From positions 1 to 8,739 of the forward strand of contig CAYRSH010000062.1 in assembly GCA_964426895.1 (NCBI GenBank): a stretch of 8,739 nucleotides of DNA, written 5' to 3'. Shown here piece by piece: positions 1 through 6,280 of this stretch. Positions within the stretch are counted from its first letter, which is position 1, and every line of letters starts with the position of its first letter. Position numbers and translations under genes: made by a program. The stretch is from Caldipriscus sp964426895 (GTDB lineage Bacteria > Hydrothermota > Hydrothermia > LBFQ01). The notes under the pieces are model-generated. The model made no database searches. It worked only from the letters and a program-made list of their open reading frames with translations, and was not told where the DNA came from.

Positions 1-238
1 AGGGGTGTAAAAAAGGAAGCCCTTCAACTGGACGGATGGTTAATGGTTTAACCATAACCCCGCAAAGTGGGAGGAGTTTAAACGGCGATACTTTGCCGAG
101 TTGGAAACCAAACCCGAATCTTGGCAACCTTTGTTAGAAGCCATAAGAAAAGGCACCATAACCCTCCTTTTCAGCGCCAAGGATAGGGTCCATAATAACG
201 CCGTAGCGCTTAAAGAATTTTTGGAAACAAAACTCTAA
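1..238 (+). pseudogene. Broken, 5'-truncated DUF488 family gene
   Basis: The reading frame from base 1 gives RGVKKEALQLDGWL, which matches the RG(V/L)KKE...WL part of DUF488 proteins, and then hits a TAA at 49-51. From base 44 another frame (+1) gives WFNHNPAKWEEFKRRY and continues to LLFSAKDRVHNNAVALKEFL and a TAA at 236-238, which is the rest of the same family, including the typical WF-H-P-KW-EF and HN-AV-L-(E/D)-(F/Y)L motifs. Family members usually have about 11 residues (around APS-ELRK) between WL and WF; here one base lies between the two halves, so about 32 bases appear missing. The 5' end lies outside the window. DUF488 has no firmly established function that I can use. Residues outside the gap look well conserved, so this is either a very recent pseudogene or a sequence/assembly error. 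It lies immediately upstream of a second broken gene. Confidence 0.7.
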
Positions 239-249
239 ACCGGGAAGAC

Positions 250-649
250 ATAATAAAGGCTTTATATCTACTTTCCGTTTGGTTGCATATACTTTCGGCC
301 ATTATATGGATAGGTGGAATGCTCTTTTTAGCACTGGTATTATACCGATTTATTAGTTGGATTTGTTTGGGTTTGTTAATCCCAAGTGGAATTTTTAATT
401 TGGCCTATCGTGGTTTTGGATGGAAAGATTTTTAAACGGCAGACTTTGGGAAGGTTCTTTTGGCCGCGCATTAGCGCGTTACACGACTTCGTTATAGGAC
501 CCAAGGCCACAAACCTAAGGATGAAAAATCCCGAATCCGTAGACGCATTTCGTATGAGAAAATTGGCTTCTTGGATAGGGCGTATCAACCTGTTATTAGC
601 CTTGATCGTGGTTATGCTTGGGGTGATTTTGGTGAGGGGAGGGTTGTAA
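250..649 (+). pseudogene. Broken CopD-like integral membrane protein gene
   Basis: Three frames together encode one recognisable protein. Frame 1 (about 250-432) gives IKALYLLSVWLHILSAIIWI, then GGMLFLALVL and RFISWICLGLLIPSGIFNLA, ending at a TAA at 433-435. Frame 3 (432 to about 476) gives LNGRLWEGSFGRALA. Frame 2 (about 476-649) gives ALHDFVIGPKATNL and a final hydrophobic helix ending VMLGVILVRGGL. This is the His-containing helix/WIGGM style of CopD-like and related copper/haem-associated four-to-six-helix membrane proteins. Compared with such proteins, a segment of roughly 25 residues is absent between LVL and RFISW (about 343-346), one T seems to be missing from a T run at 429-433, and about a dozen residues are absent before ALHDF (about 476). 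No ATG, GTG or TTG is suitably placed at the front; ATA codons at 250 and 253 sit where a start would be expected. Family assignment is by motif recall only. Confidence 0.6.
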
Positions 650-664
650 AATCAACTTCCAGCA

Positions 665-670
665 TATAAT
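665..670 (+). promoter_or_regulatory. TATAAT -10 box for the sdhB operon
   Basis: A perfect TATAAT lies 9 bases before the sdhB ATG at 680. The usual distance from -10 box to transcription start would place the mRNA 5' end within about 3 bases of the ATG, so the message should be nearly leaderless. The bases between (accaacttc) contain no Shine-Dalgarno sequence. A weak TTGTAA at 644-649, overlapping the stop codon of the preceding gene, could be a -35 element with a short 15-base spacer. Confidence 0.6.
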
Positions 671-679
671 ACCAACTTC

Positions 680-1504
680 ATGAAGGAAACAAAAAACATA
701 ACCTTTAAAGTTCTCAGGTATTCACCGAAAAACCGCAAAGCGGAGTTTAAGGAATATACCGTCCCCGTGTTCAAGGGCATGACGGTTTTGGAAGGGCTAT
801 ATTACATAAAGGAAAACCTTGACGGTTCTCTGGTTTTTAGGGCGTCTTGTAGAATGGGTGTATGCGGTTCCTGTGCTATGAAGATTAACGGCAAAATGAT
901 GCTTGCATGCCAAACCCAGATATTAAAACTAAACTCCGACACCATAACAGTTGAACCTATGAACAACTATATGATTATAAAAGACCTCGTTCCGGATTTG
1001 AGAAAGTTTTTTGACAACCACAGGGCGGTAAAACCCTACATAATTAGATATTCCGACCCAGAAGAGTTTGAAAATCCAACCGGAGAATACCTACAAACAC
1101 CGGAAGATGTTGAGGATTACTTGCAGTTTTCTTATTGTATAAAGTGCGGTGCCTGTGTTGCCGCTTGTCCGGTGGTATCCGGAAACGAGGACTTTTGGGG
1201 ACCTCAGGCTCTAACCGCCGCTTATAGGTATATAGCGGATAGTAGAGATGAGGGTTATATAGTTGATAGGGCGGTTGTCTCTTCATTGGTTGAGGGTGCT
1301 TTTAGATGCCACTTTGCGGGCGCCTGCTCCGACGCATGCCCAAAGGGTGTTGACCCAGCATTGGCAATACAGTTGTTAAAGAGGGAATTAACTTTATACT
1401 CCTTAGGGTTGGCTAAGAAGAAAAAGAAGGCAGGCTTTCATAAAATTGATTGGAACGCCACGCCACCACCCGATGCCCCCAAAGCCCCACCCAAGAGTGT
1501 ATGA
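680..1504 (+). CDS. sdhB: Succinate dehydrogenase/fumarate reductase iron-sulfur subunit
   Basis: 274 residues. This subunit carries electrons between the FAD subunit (SdhA/FrdA) and the membrane quinone site through three iron-sulfur clusters. All ligands are visible: the plant-type [2Fe-2S] cysteines C57, C62, C65 (CRMGVCGSC) and C77; then C153, C156 and C159 (CIKCGAC) with C220 for [4Fe-4S]; and C163, C210 and C216 for [3Fe-4S] in CHFAGACSDACPKGVDP. The ATG at 680 fits the family start and follows a TATAAT box. After the family core ends (about residue 244) there is a Lys run (AKKKKK) and a Pro-rich tail of about 30 residues in all, ending PPPDAPKAPPKSV, which is longer than usual. The gene overlaps purQ by four bases (ATGA). 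No sdhA or membrane-anchor gene is in the window, so direction (succinate oxidation or fumarate reduction) cannot be told. Confidence 0.95.
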   Translation: MKETKNITFKVLRYSPKNRKAEFKEYTVPVFKGMTVLEGLYYIKENLDGSLVFRASCRMGVCGSCAMKINGKMMLACQTQILKLNSDTITVEPMNNYMIIKDLVPDLRKFFDNHRAVKPYIIRYSDPEEFENPTGEYLQTPEDVEDYLQFSYCIKCGACVAACPVVSGNEDFWGPQALTAAYRYIADSRDEGYIVDRAVVSSLVEGAFRCHFAGACSDACPKGVDPALAIQLLKRELTLYSLGLAKKKKKAGFHKIDWNATPPPDAPKAPPKSV

Positions 1505-2142
1505 AACCTAAGGCGGGCGTTGTAGTATTTCCGGGTAGTAATTGCGATGGGGATACATATTGGGCGCTTGAAAAGGCGGGTTTTGATGTTAGATATATTT
1601 GGTATAAGGAGACCGATATAAAAAACTACCAACTCATAGTATTACCCGGGGGTTTCTCTTATGGGGATTATTTAAGACCGGGGGCTTTGGCATCTTTTTC
1701 CCCCGTTGTTAAGGCCTTATGGGATTTTAAGGGTTATATACTCGGAATATGCAACGGTTTTCAAATTTTAACCGAGAGCAAACTTTTACCCGGAGCCCTA
1801 ACCAAAAACGCAAACGGGAGGTTTATATGTGAATGGCAAACCCTTATAGTTGAAAACAACGATACACCCTTTACAAATATGTTTAAAAAAGGTCAAAGGG
1901 TTAAAATCCCAATAGCGCATTCGGATGGAAGGTACATAAAGGGCGATGGCAAAAAATTTAAAGTGGTGTTCAGGTATGAAGAAAATCCAAACGGGTCGGA
2001 GGATGATATAGCGGCTATAATATCCGAGGATGGAAGGATTTTCGGAACTATGCCCCATCCGGAGAGGGCAAGCGATGAGATTTTGGGAAGCGAGGACGGA
2101 CTTGGGGTATTTTTAAGCATTTTAAGGGCTTTAAAATGGTAA
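1501..2142 (+). CDS. purQ: Phosphoribosylformylglycinamidine synthase, glutaminase subunit PurQ
   Basis: 213 residues, the normal length for the small stand-alone PurQ type. It hydrolyses glutamine and passes ammonia to PurL, with PurS, to convert FGAR to FGAM in de novo purine synthesis in the cytoplasm. Class I glutamine amidotransferase motifs are complete: an N-terminal PGSNCDGD, LPGGFSYGDYLRPGA (48-62), the nucleophile C84 in GICNGFQIL, and H186/E188 in MPHPERA. ENNDTPFTN and IPIAHSDGRY are PurQ-specific stretches. The ATG at 1501 lies in the sdhB stop (ATGA) and gives the family-standard MKP start; an in-frame ATG at 1450 would add 17 residues overlapping the sdhB tail and is not needed. 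No Shine-Dalgarno sequence precedes it, so translation is probably coupled to sdhB. The usual neighbours purS and purL are absent here. Confidence 0.95.
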   Translation: MKPKAGVVVFPGSNCDGDTYWALEKAGFDVRYIWYKETDIKNYQLIVLPGGFSYGDYLRPGALASFSPVVKALWDFKGYILGICNGFQILTESKLLPGALTKNANGRFICEWQTLIVENNDTPFTNMFKKGQRVKIPIAHSDGRYIKGDGKKFKVVFRYEENPNGSEDDIAAIISEDGRIFGTMPHPERASDEILGSEDGLGVFLSILRALKW

Positions 2143-4097
2143 TAATCTTCGCATACATTGACCTTTTTCCTCCAATAAATGATAGATATTCCGCTTACTT
2201 CAAAAACAGAGAGTTTTCCGAACTCAAAAGCAAATATACAAAGGACACCTATGAAGACAACTACCAACTTGGATGGGTTTATTACAGCATAGCAAAATAC
2301 GACTCGGCGGCCTTTTACTTTTATAAAGCGTCCAAGAAGGCGGGCTATGGCGACACTTTGAGGTTAAAAGCGCTATTAAACGCGGCATTATCCTACGGCA
2401 GGGCTTACGAATTTGATACGGCTATAAGCCTTTTAAAGACATACCTTTCAGAGGCCGGATACAACTATCCCGAATATTTCCCCCTAAAATCCGATGTTTA
2501 TAAAAAGATTGAGGATTTCCAAGTATTACGGGATATATACAGGCGAAGATTTAAAAATGTTAAGGTTGAGCAGATAAAGGAACTCGTAAAGCCTATAAAG
2601 TCGTATTACCTTCTAAGCGATGGAACGGGTGGGGATTATTCACCGGTAATAAGTGCGGATGGCAGGGTAATGGTTTTCGTATCAACCAGAAAGGGGGGAG
2701 AGGGCAGGGAGGATATATGGATAACCACGAGGACGGGTAATAAATGGTCGGAGCCCATAAACCTTAAAAATTTAAACTCCCCATCTTCCGAAGGTGTTAG
2801 CGGAATATCTGCGGATAATAAAACACTAATATTGGCTTACAACTCAAAGTACAAGCCCTTACCTAAGGAAAAGGGAGGTGGTATAAGGGACGGTTATGGG
2901 AGTATGGATATTTTCTTTTCCGAGAGGAGGAACGGTTGGAACTCTTGGGGAGAACCCAAAAACGCCGGGAGTCCCCCGAACGGCAGGTATTGGGATGCCC
3001 AGGCCACCATGTCTCCCGATGGGAAATATCTGTTCTTTTCGTCAAGCAGGCCGGGTGGTTATGGGGGATTAGACATCTGGATATGCGTTAGAAATGAGGA
3101 TGGGAGTTGGGGCGAACCGATAAACCTGGGTCCTAATGTCAATACACCGGGTAATGAAATTTCACCGTTCATACATTCCGACGGGAAAACCCTTTACTTT
3201 GCGTCAAACGGTTGGGCGAGTTTTGGAGGGTATGATATTTTCGTTAGTAAAATGGTTGGTGAAAACCAATGGACAAAAGCCGAAAACCTCGGTTATCCTT
3301 ACAATACGCACGAAGATGATATATTCTTCTCAATACCCGCAAGTGCGGATTGGATATATTTTTCACGAATTGATTCCGTTGATGAAAAAACGGGGGTAAA
3401 GATATACCATATTTACAGGGCGAGCATACCCAATAGGGATAGTTTAACCGATAAACAGAGGGAGTTAATGCCGGAACCCGTAAACTTAGTTAGGGGTAAG
3501 GTTTTTGATGCGAAAACCGGGCAACCTTTAAAAGCCAAAATAACAATTGAAGATTTGGAAACGGGTAAAGTTTGGTTTTCATCCGAAACCGATGAAAACG
3601 GCCAGTTTGTCGTGGTCCTGCCATCCGAGAGGTTTTACGGACTAACCGCAGAACCTTTGGATACATTGCACGCCTTTCAATCCTTTAACTTTGATTTAAA
3701 GGGTTTAAGACATTATCAGGAGAAATACTTAGAAATACCCCTACAACCAATTGAAAAGGGGGCAAAATTTGTTTTAAACAATATATTCTTTGACTTTAAT
3801 TCGGCGGAATTAAAACCGGAATCAAAACTTGAACTGAACAGACTTGTAAAGTTTTTAAAGGAGCATTCCAACATAAGGATAACCGTTGCGGGTCATACCG
3901 ACATCATAGGTACGGAAGAGTATAACCAAAAACTTTCGGAAAGGAGGGCAAAGGCCGTTGCGGATTATCTGATAAGAAACGGGATAGACCCCAAAAGGAT
4001 AAATGTTATCGGCTACGGTTCAAAAAAACCCATAGCCCCAAACGATACGGAAGAGGGTAGGGCTAAGAATAGAAGGGTTGAAATAGTGTTTGAGTGA
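2136..4097 (+). CDS. PorE-like envelope protein: TPR, PD40 propeller, carboxypeptidase-regulatory-like, OmpA domains
   Basis: 653 residues with four recognisable parts. Residues about 25-145 are helical and TPR-like (paired YY/A-L-Y patterns). Residues about 165-415 hold at least four PD40/WD40-like propeller repeats, each with SPDGK-LFFSS-R-GG-G--DIW followed by W-EP-NLG. Residues about 465-525 look like a carboxypeptidase-regulatory-like fold (VRGKVFDAKTGQPL, then ETDENGQFVVVLPS). Residues 545-653 are an OmpA C-terminal peptidoglycan-binding domain with AGHTD (D589) and LSERRAKAV (R604), both peptidoglycan-binding positions. This order is that of PorE, a type IX secretion accessory protein of Porphyromonas, though similar architectures occur widely in FCB bacteria. 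PorE is a lipoprotein; here there is no lipobox, only a short hydrophobic start (MVIIFAYI). The ATG overlaps the purQ stop by 7 bases; AAGGG at 2124-2128 is a weak possible ribosome site. Location is probably the periplasm or outer membrane; function is inferred from architecture only. Confidence 0.85.
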   Translation: MVIIFAYIDLFPPINDRYSAYFKNREFSELKSKYTKDTYEDNYQLGWVYYSIAKYDSAAFYFYKASKKAGYGDTLRLKALLNAALSYGRAYEFDTAISLLKTYLSEAGYNYPEYFPLKSDVYKKIEDFQVLRDIYRRRFKNVKVEQIKELVKPIKSYYLLSDGTGGDYSPVISADGRVMVFVSTRKGGEGREDIWITTRTGNKWSEPINLKNLNSPSSEGVSGISADNKTLILAYNSKYKPLPKEKGGGIRDGYGSMDIFFSERRNGWNSWGEPKNAGSPPNGRYWDAQATMSPDGKYLFFSSSRPGGYGGLDIWICVRNEDGSWGEPINLGPNVNTPGNEISPFIHSDGKTLYFASNGWASFGGYDIFVSKMVGENQWTKAENLGYPYNTHEDDIFFSIPASADWIYFSRIDSVDEKTGVKIYHIYRASIPNRDSLTDKQRELMPEPVNLVRGKVFDAKTGQPLKAKITIEDLETGKVWFSSETDENGQFVVVLPSERFYGLTAEPLDTLHAFQSFNFDLKGLRHYQEKYLEIPLQPIEKGAKFVLNNIFFDFNSAELKPESKLELNRLVKFLKEHSNIRITVAGHTDIIGTEEYNQKLSERRAKAVADYLIRNGIDPKRINVIGYGSKKPIAPNDTEEGRAKNRRVEIVFE

Positions 4098-4101
4098 GCG
4101 A

Positions 4102-4238
4102 TATGGCTGTGGTAGATGAGTTTCAACAAACCTTTAAGACGCCATAAGGTAATTCATCATACATCGGTCATCTAGGGGTATTCTCACTTTGTGCTTTATA
4201 CGGCCACACAGTGAGACATAAATGCCATACGGATGAAT
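4102..4238 (+). other. Gene-free interval with inverted repeats; possible structured RNA
   Basis: The 182 bases between 4098 and 4279 hold no convincing reading frame. Within them TATGGC (4102-4107) can pair with GCCATA (4141-4146), enclosing a small GTTT/AAAC hairpin (4120-4131). ATTCATC (4152-4158) can pair with GATGAAT (4232-4238), enclosing a strong hairpin at 4182-4216. GCCATA occurs a second time at 4224-4229, so TATGGC has two mutually exclusive partners. Six- and seven-base pairings arise by chance in an interval of this size, so only the inner hairpin is solid. It could be a 3' end structure of the sdhB operon or a small RNA. It is unlikely to be a 5' leader of the 4280 gene, because that gene has a TATAAT box right before its ATG. 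Confidence 0.3.
4182..4216 (+). repeat. Inverted repeat (hairpin) downstream of the OmpA-domain gene
   Basis: TCTCACT (4182-4188) and AGTGAGA (4210-4216) are perfect inverted repeats. After one T/C mismatch, TGTG (4190-4193) pairs with CACA (4205-4208), closing an 11-base loop. That is 11 base pairs with one internal mismatch. No T run follows on either strand, so it is not a standard intrinsic terminator; it may protect or end the operon transcript, form part of a small RNA, or be a protein-binding palindrome. Confidence 0.55.
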
Positions 4239-4267
4239 AAAAAACCTTTTCGGTAATATATCCCCTA

Positions 4268-4273
4268 TATAAT
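4268..4273 (+). promoter_or_regulatory. TATAAT -10 box directly upstream of the 4280 gene
   Basis: A perfect TATAAT ends 6 bases before the ATG at 4280, so transcription should start at or next to the A of the start codon (leaderless mRNA). No Shine-Dalgarno sequence lies upstream (attgttat and cccctatat only). I see no good TTGACA-type -35 at 16-18 bases upstream. Confidence 0.6.
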
Positions 4274-4279
4274 TGTTAT

Positions 4280-4837
4280 ATGAAAACGGCGTTTATTTTA
4301 ATCTCCTTCTTAACAGCCCTTGCACAACTTGTAAAGGTTTGGGAGTTGGGTTATCAAAGTATCAGGGGCAGGCTTTATTTATTCATATTTGTTATATTCA
4401 TCTTTCAGGGGTTGTACGGTATTTTCCAAAAGGATTGGTTATTGTTAATTTCCCGTTCCTTAGTGGTTATCGGGGTATTACAATACGCCATTCCTTTTAT
4501 AAGACCCGCGTTAAGGGATTTTGGAATAAAATGGCTCGTATGGTTTGCATTAGACCTTATACTGATTACTCCCCTAATTGTAATATGGTTTTATATTGGT
4601 GGTTTTGGTTCTTTTGTTATGGTTGTTATAGCGGATTTAATTTCGGTATTAAGCGGGTACTTTAACTTAATTGCGTTTTGGGGTAGTGAGGTGGGTAAAA
4701 GGTGGATACCCGGTTCTATTGTGATAACACTTACGTTTTTTGGAGATATTTTACTCCCTTTTAATCAAACCTACGGGTATATAATCCTCATCATTATGTC
4801 CGTTCTTATGGCCCTCATTGCTTTGAGGAGGGGCTAA
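4280..4837 (+). CDS. Unrecognised polytopic membrane protein
   Basis: 185 residues, very hydrophobic, with about seven likely membrane segments: residues 3-19, 32-49, 53-73, 84-107, 111-134, 146-161 and 166-182. Charged residues sit in short loops (for example RPALRD at 75-80 and EVGKRW at 137-142). I do not recognise a family; the length, helix number and lack of conserved polar motifs would suit a small inner-membrane protein, and no catalytic signature is visible. The first segment (MKTAFILISFLTALAQ) could also be read as a signal peptide. The ATG is chosen because a TATAAT box precedes it by 6 bases. It is separated from the upstream operon by a 182-base interval and seems to be transcribed alone. 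Its TAA stop (4835-4837) directly abuts the stop codon of the convergent gene on the other strand, with no bases between. Confidence 0.8.
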   Translation: MKTAFILISFLTALAQLVKVWELGYQSIRGRLYLFIFVIFIFQGLYGIFQKDWLLLISRSLVVIGVLQYAIPFIRPALRDFGIKWLVWFALDLILITPLIVIWFYIGGFGSFVMVVIADLISVLSGYFNLIAFWGSEVGKRWIPGSIVITLTFFGDILLPFNQTYGYIILIIMSVLMALIALRRG

Positions 4838-5665
4838 TTAACCCTGTTTGCAGAACCGCGTGTTTGCCCTTAATAAAAACTTTAAGGACGGAGGTCTAAA
4901 AATTGGTTTGAAAATGTTTAAACATCCATCCAAATCCTCCACCAATACCATAAAGGAGTATTTTGCGGAATAAACCTTTAATGAAGGAAACTCAACAAAA
5001 CCCTCCGCCTTTGTGTTTAAATCTATGCAATATATACCTTCAACCGTTGCTATGTATAAAAACCCATGGGATGCCGAAACCGATAAAGGCTTTTTATCCA
5101 AACTTTTTTCAATTAACAATTCCTTATTTCTGAAAACTTTGACCGTGTTCCCCTCAATGGCGTAATAGGTTGAATCGTCCAAAAAACCGCCTTCGTAAAT
5201 TTCCCCCTTGTATGGAACGCATACGAATTCGCCGTTTATTACATCGCAAATCTTGGGGTTAAAGTTGAAAACTTTTGTTTTAACAAGTTTAAATTCATTA
5301 TCCTTAAAGTTATAAATGTTTAATTTTCTCCCTTTGGGTATCGCCACATATATCCCACCCGTATCGTATGCAAAGAATGTAAAACGGTTGCAACCCTTAA
5401 ATTCGCCCAATTTTATCGGTTTTTCAGACTTGTATGTTATCAGATAAAACCCACAATAGTTTTCTGCCGCTATTGCGAGGGTATCGCCTACGAGGATAAA
5501 GGATACAATTACCTTGTCAAACTCTAAGAAAACCTTTTCTTCTACTCTATCATTTTGATGCGAGAGTATGGAAAAGTAGGGACCACTCTTGTAATTCCAA
5601 TAAAAACCGTATTCAATATCGGGCCTTGATATTACCTTCTGGCCTAAAATCGCAAGAAATACCAT
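4838..5665 (-). CDS. Unrecognised, probably exported beta-rich protein with seven cysteines
   Basis: 275 residues. The N-terminus is a very short hydrophobic stretch (MVFLAILG) before QKVISRPD, which could be a minimal signal peptide. The body alternates short beta-like segments with turns, such as GDTLAIAAENY, GGIYVAIPKG, GNTVKVFRNKELL and GFLYIATVEGIYCIDLN, which resembles a quinoprotein/WD-type propeller, but I cannot assign a family. Cysteines lie at 71, 92, 140, 149, 213, 248 and 272, which is many for a small exported protein and could form disulfides. The ATG at 5665 lies inside the end of the DUF554 gene, a 22-base overlap in a different frame, and no Shine-Dalgarno sequence is seen, so it is probably translated by coupling. 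It is the last gene of the minus-strand operon, and its TAA abuts the stop of the convergent 4280 gene. Confidence 0.75.
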   Translation of the reverse strand: MVFLAILGQKVISRPDIEYGFYWNYKSGPYFSILSHQNDRVEEKVFLEFDKVIVSFILVGDTLAIAAENYCGFYLITYKSEKPIKLGEFKGCNRFTFFAYDTGGIYVAIPKGRKLNIYNFKDNEFKLVKTKVFNFNPKICDVINGEFVCVPYKGEIYEGGFLDDSTYYAIEGNTVKVFRNKELLIEKSLDKKPLSVSASHGFLYIATVEGIYCIDLNTKAEGFVEFPSLKVYSAKYSFMVLVEDLDGCLNIFKPIFRPPSLKFLLRANTRFCKQG

Positions 5666-6276
5666 AGCGGGATAATTGGGAATGCCATTAAAAGGTTCGC
5701 GGTTTCAAACTTCCAAAACCCCATAAGGTTAAACGCTATCGTCATAAGTATCATACCCCCTGCGGAGTTTAAAACGGTCAGTTCCGGATTTCCACCTCCT
5801 ATAAGTATGGAAGCCAACCCTATACCACCTTGAACCGTTAGAACCACCAAGGAAGAAAGTATTATCTTATATCCGTATATGCTCGCAAATGTAACAGAGG
5901 CGAATCCGTCCAACAGTGCCTTTATAATCAATATTTCCGGATCGCCAAACGCATCCTTTATAGAACCCAAAACCGTCATAGGACCTGTGCAAAACAAAAC
6001 GGATGAGGCGATAACACCTCCCATATTCTCGAACCTTTCAAGGAAATCCGATAACCTTAAAGATTTTCCAACCATGTATCCCAATAGAACCGTGGCTGCC
6101 CCCTTGACAATATCCCCATCAATTACCATTTTAAAGGATATGGCCAAGGTTATAATACTGAGGATTTTTAGAATGTTCTCCTTCACCCTTTCACTTATAA
6201 AGCCTCCCAAAATACCACCCAATAAACTCCCAATTGCAACGCTTAAAGCGTTTGTTAAAGTTCCTACGAAGGGCAA
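5644..6276 (-). CDS. DUF554 family inner-membrane protein
   Basis: 210 residues, slightly shorter than many DUF554 proteins but complete at both ends. Family hallmarks are GTLTNALSVAIGSLLGG at the N-terminus (5-21), SSVLFCTGPMTVLGSI (91-106), KALLDGFASVTFAS (119-132), the VQGGIGL segment near 148-154, and NSAGGMILM-I-FNLMG then ANLLMAFPIIP at the C-terminus. Several membrane segments are evident. DUF554 proteins (including YdfK) are often listed as possible transporters, but no substrate is established. The start is probably TTG at 6276: it gives the expected few residues before GTL-N, and no ATG or GTG is nearby. The TTG lies 4 bases after the TGA of the barrel gene, without a clear Shine-Dalgarno sequence, which points to coupled translation. 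Its 3' end overlaps the next gene by 22 bases. Confidence 0.88.
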   Translation of the reverse strand: MPFVGTLTNALSVAIGSLLGGILGGFISERVKENILKILSIITLAISFKMVIDGDIVKGAATVLLGYMVGKSLRLSDFLERFENMGGVIASSVLFCTGPMTVLGSIKDAFGDPEILIIKALLDGFASVTFASIYGYKIILSSLVVLTVQGGIGLASILIGGGNPELTVLNSAGGMILMTIAFNLMGFWKFETANLLMAFPIIPLWYFLRF

Positions 6277-6280
6277 CTTA

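Noticed and set aside
386..649. Stand-alone 87-residue protein starting at 386
   Set aside because: Only the part after about 476 matches the CopD-like family; the first 30 residues are out-of-frame translation of the same broken gene.
1450..1500. Upstream ATG extension of purQ
   Set aside because: It would add 17 non-conserved residues overlapping the sdhB tail; the ATG at 1501 gives the normal family N-terminus and a standard ATGA overlap.
4160..4240. tRNA-like stretch (GGTCATCTAGGGGTA resembles a D-arm)
   Set aside because: There is no T-loop GTTCGAATC-type sequence, no proper acceptor stem and no anticodon arm of the right size.
4239..4256. Intrinsic terminator on the minus strand (short ACC/GGT stem followed by a T run)
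   Set aside because: The stem has only three base pairs, and no minus-strand gene lies upstream of it.
4273..4665. 130-codon open frame overlapping the 4280 gene in another frame
   Set aside because: The 4280 frame is longer and encodes coherent membrane helices, and its ATG is positioned at a TATAAT box. The alternative frame is a shadow.
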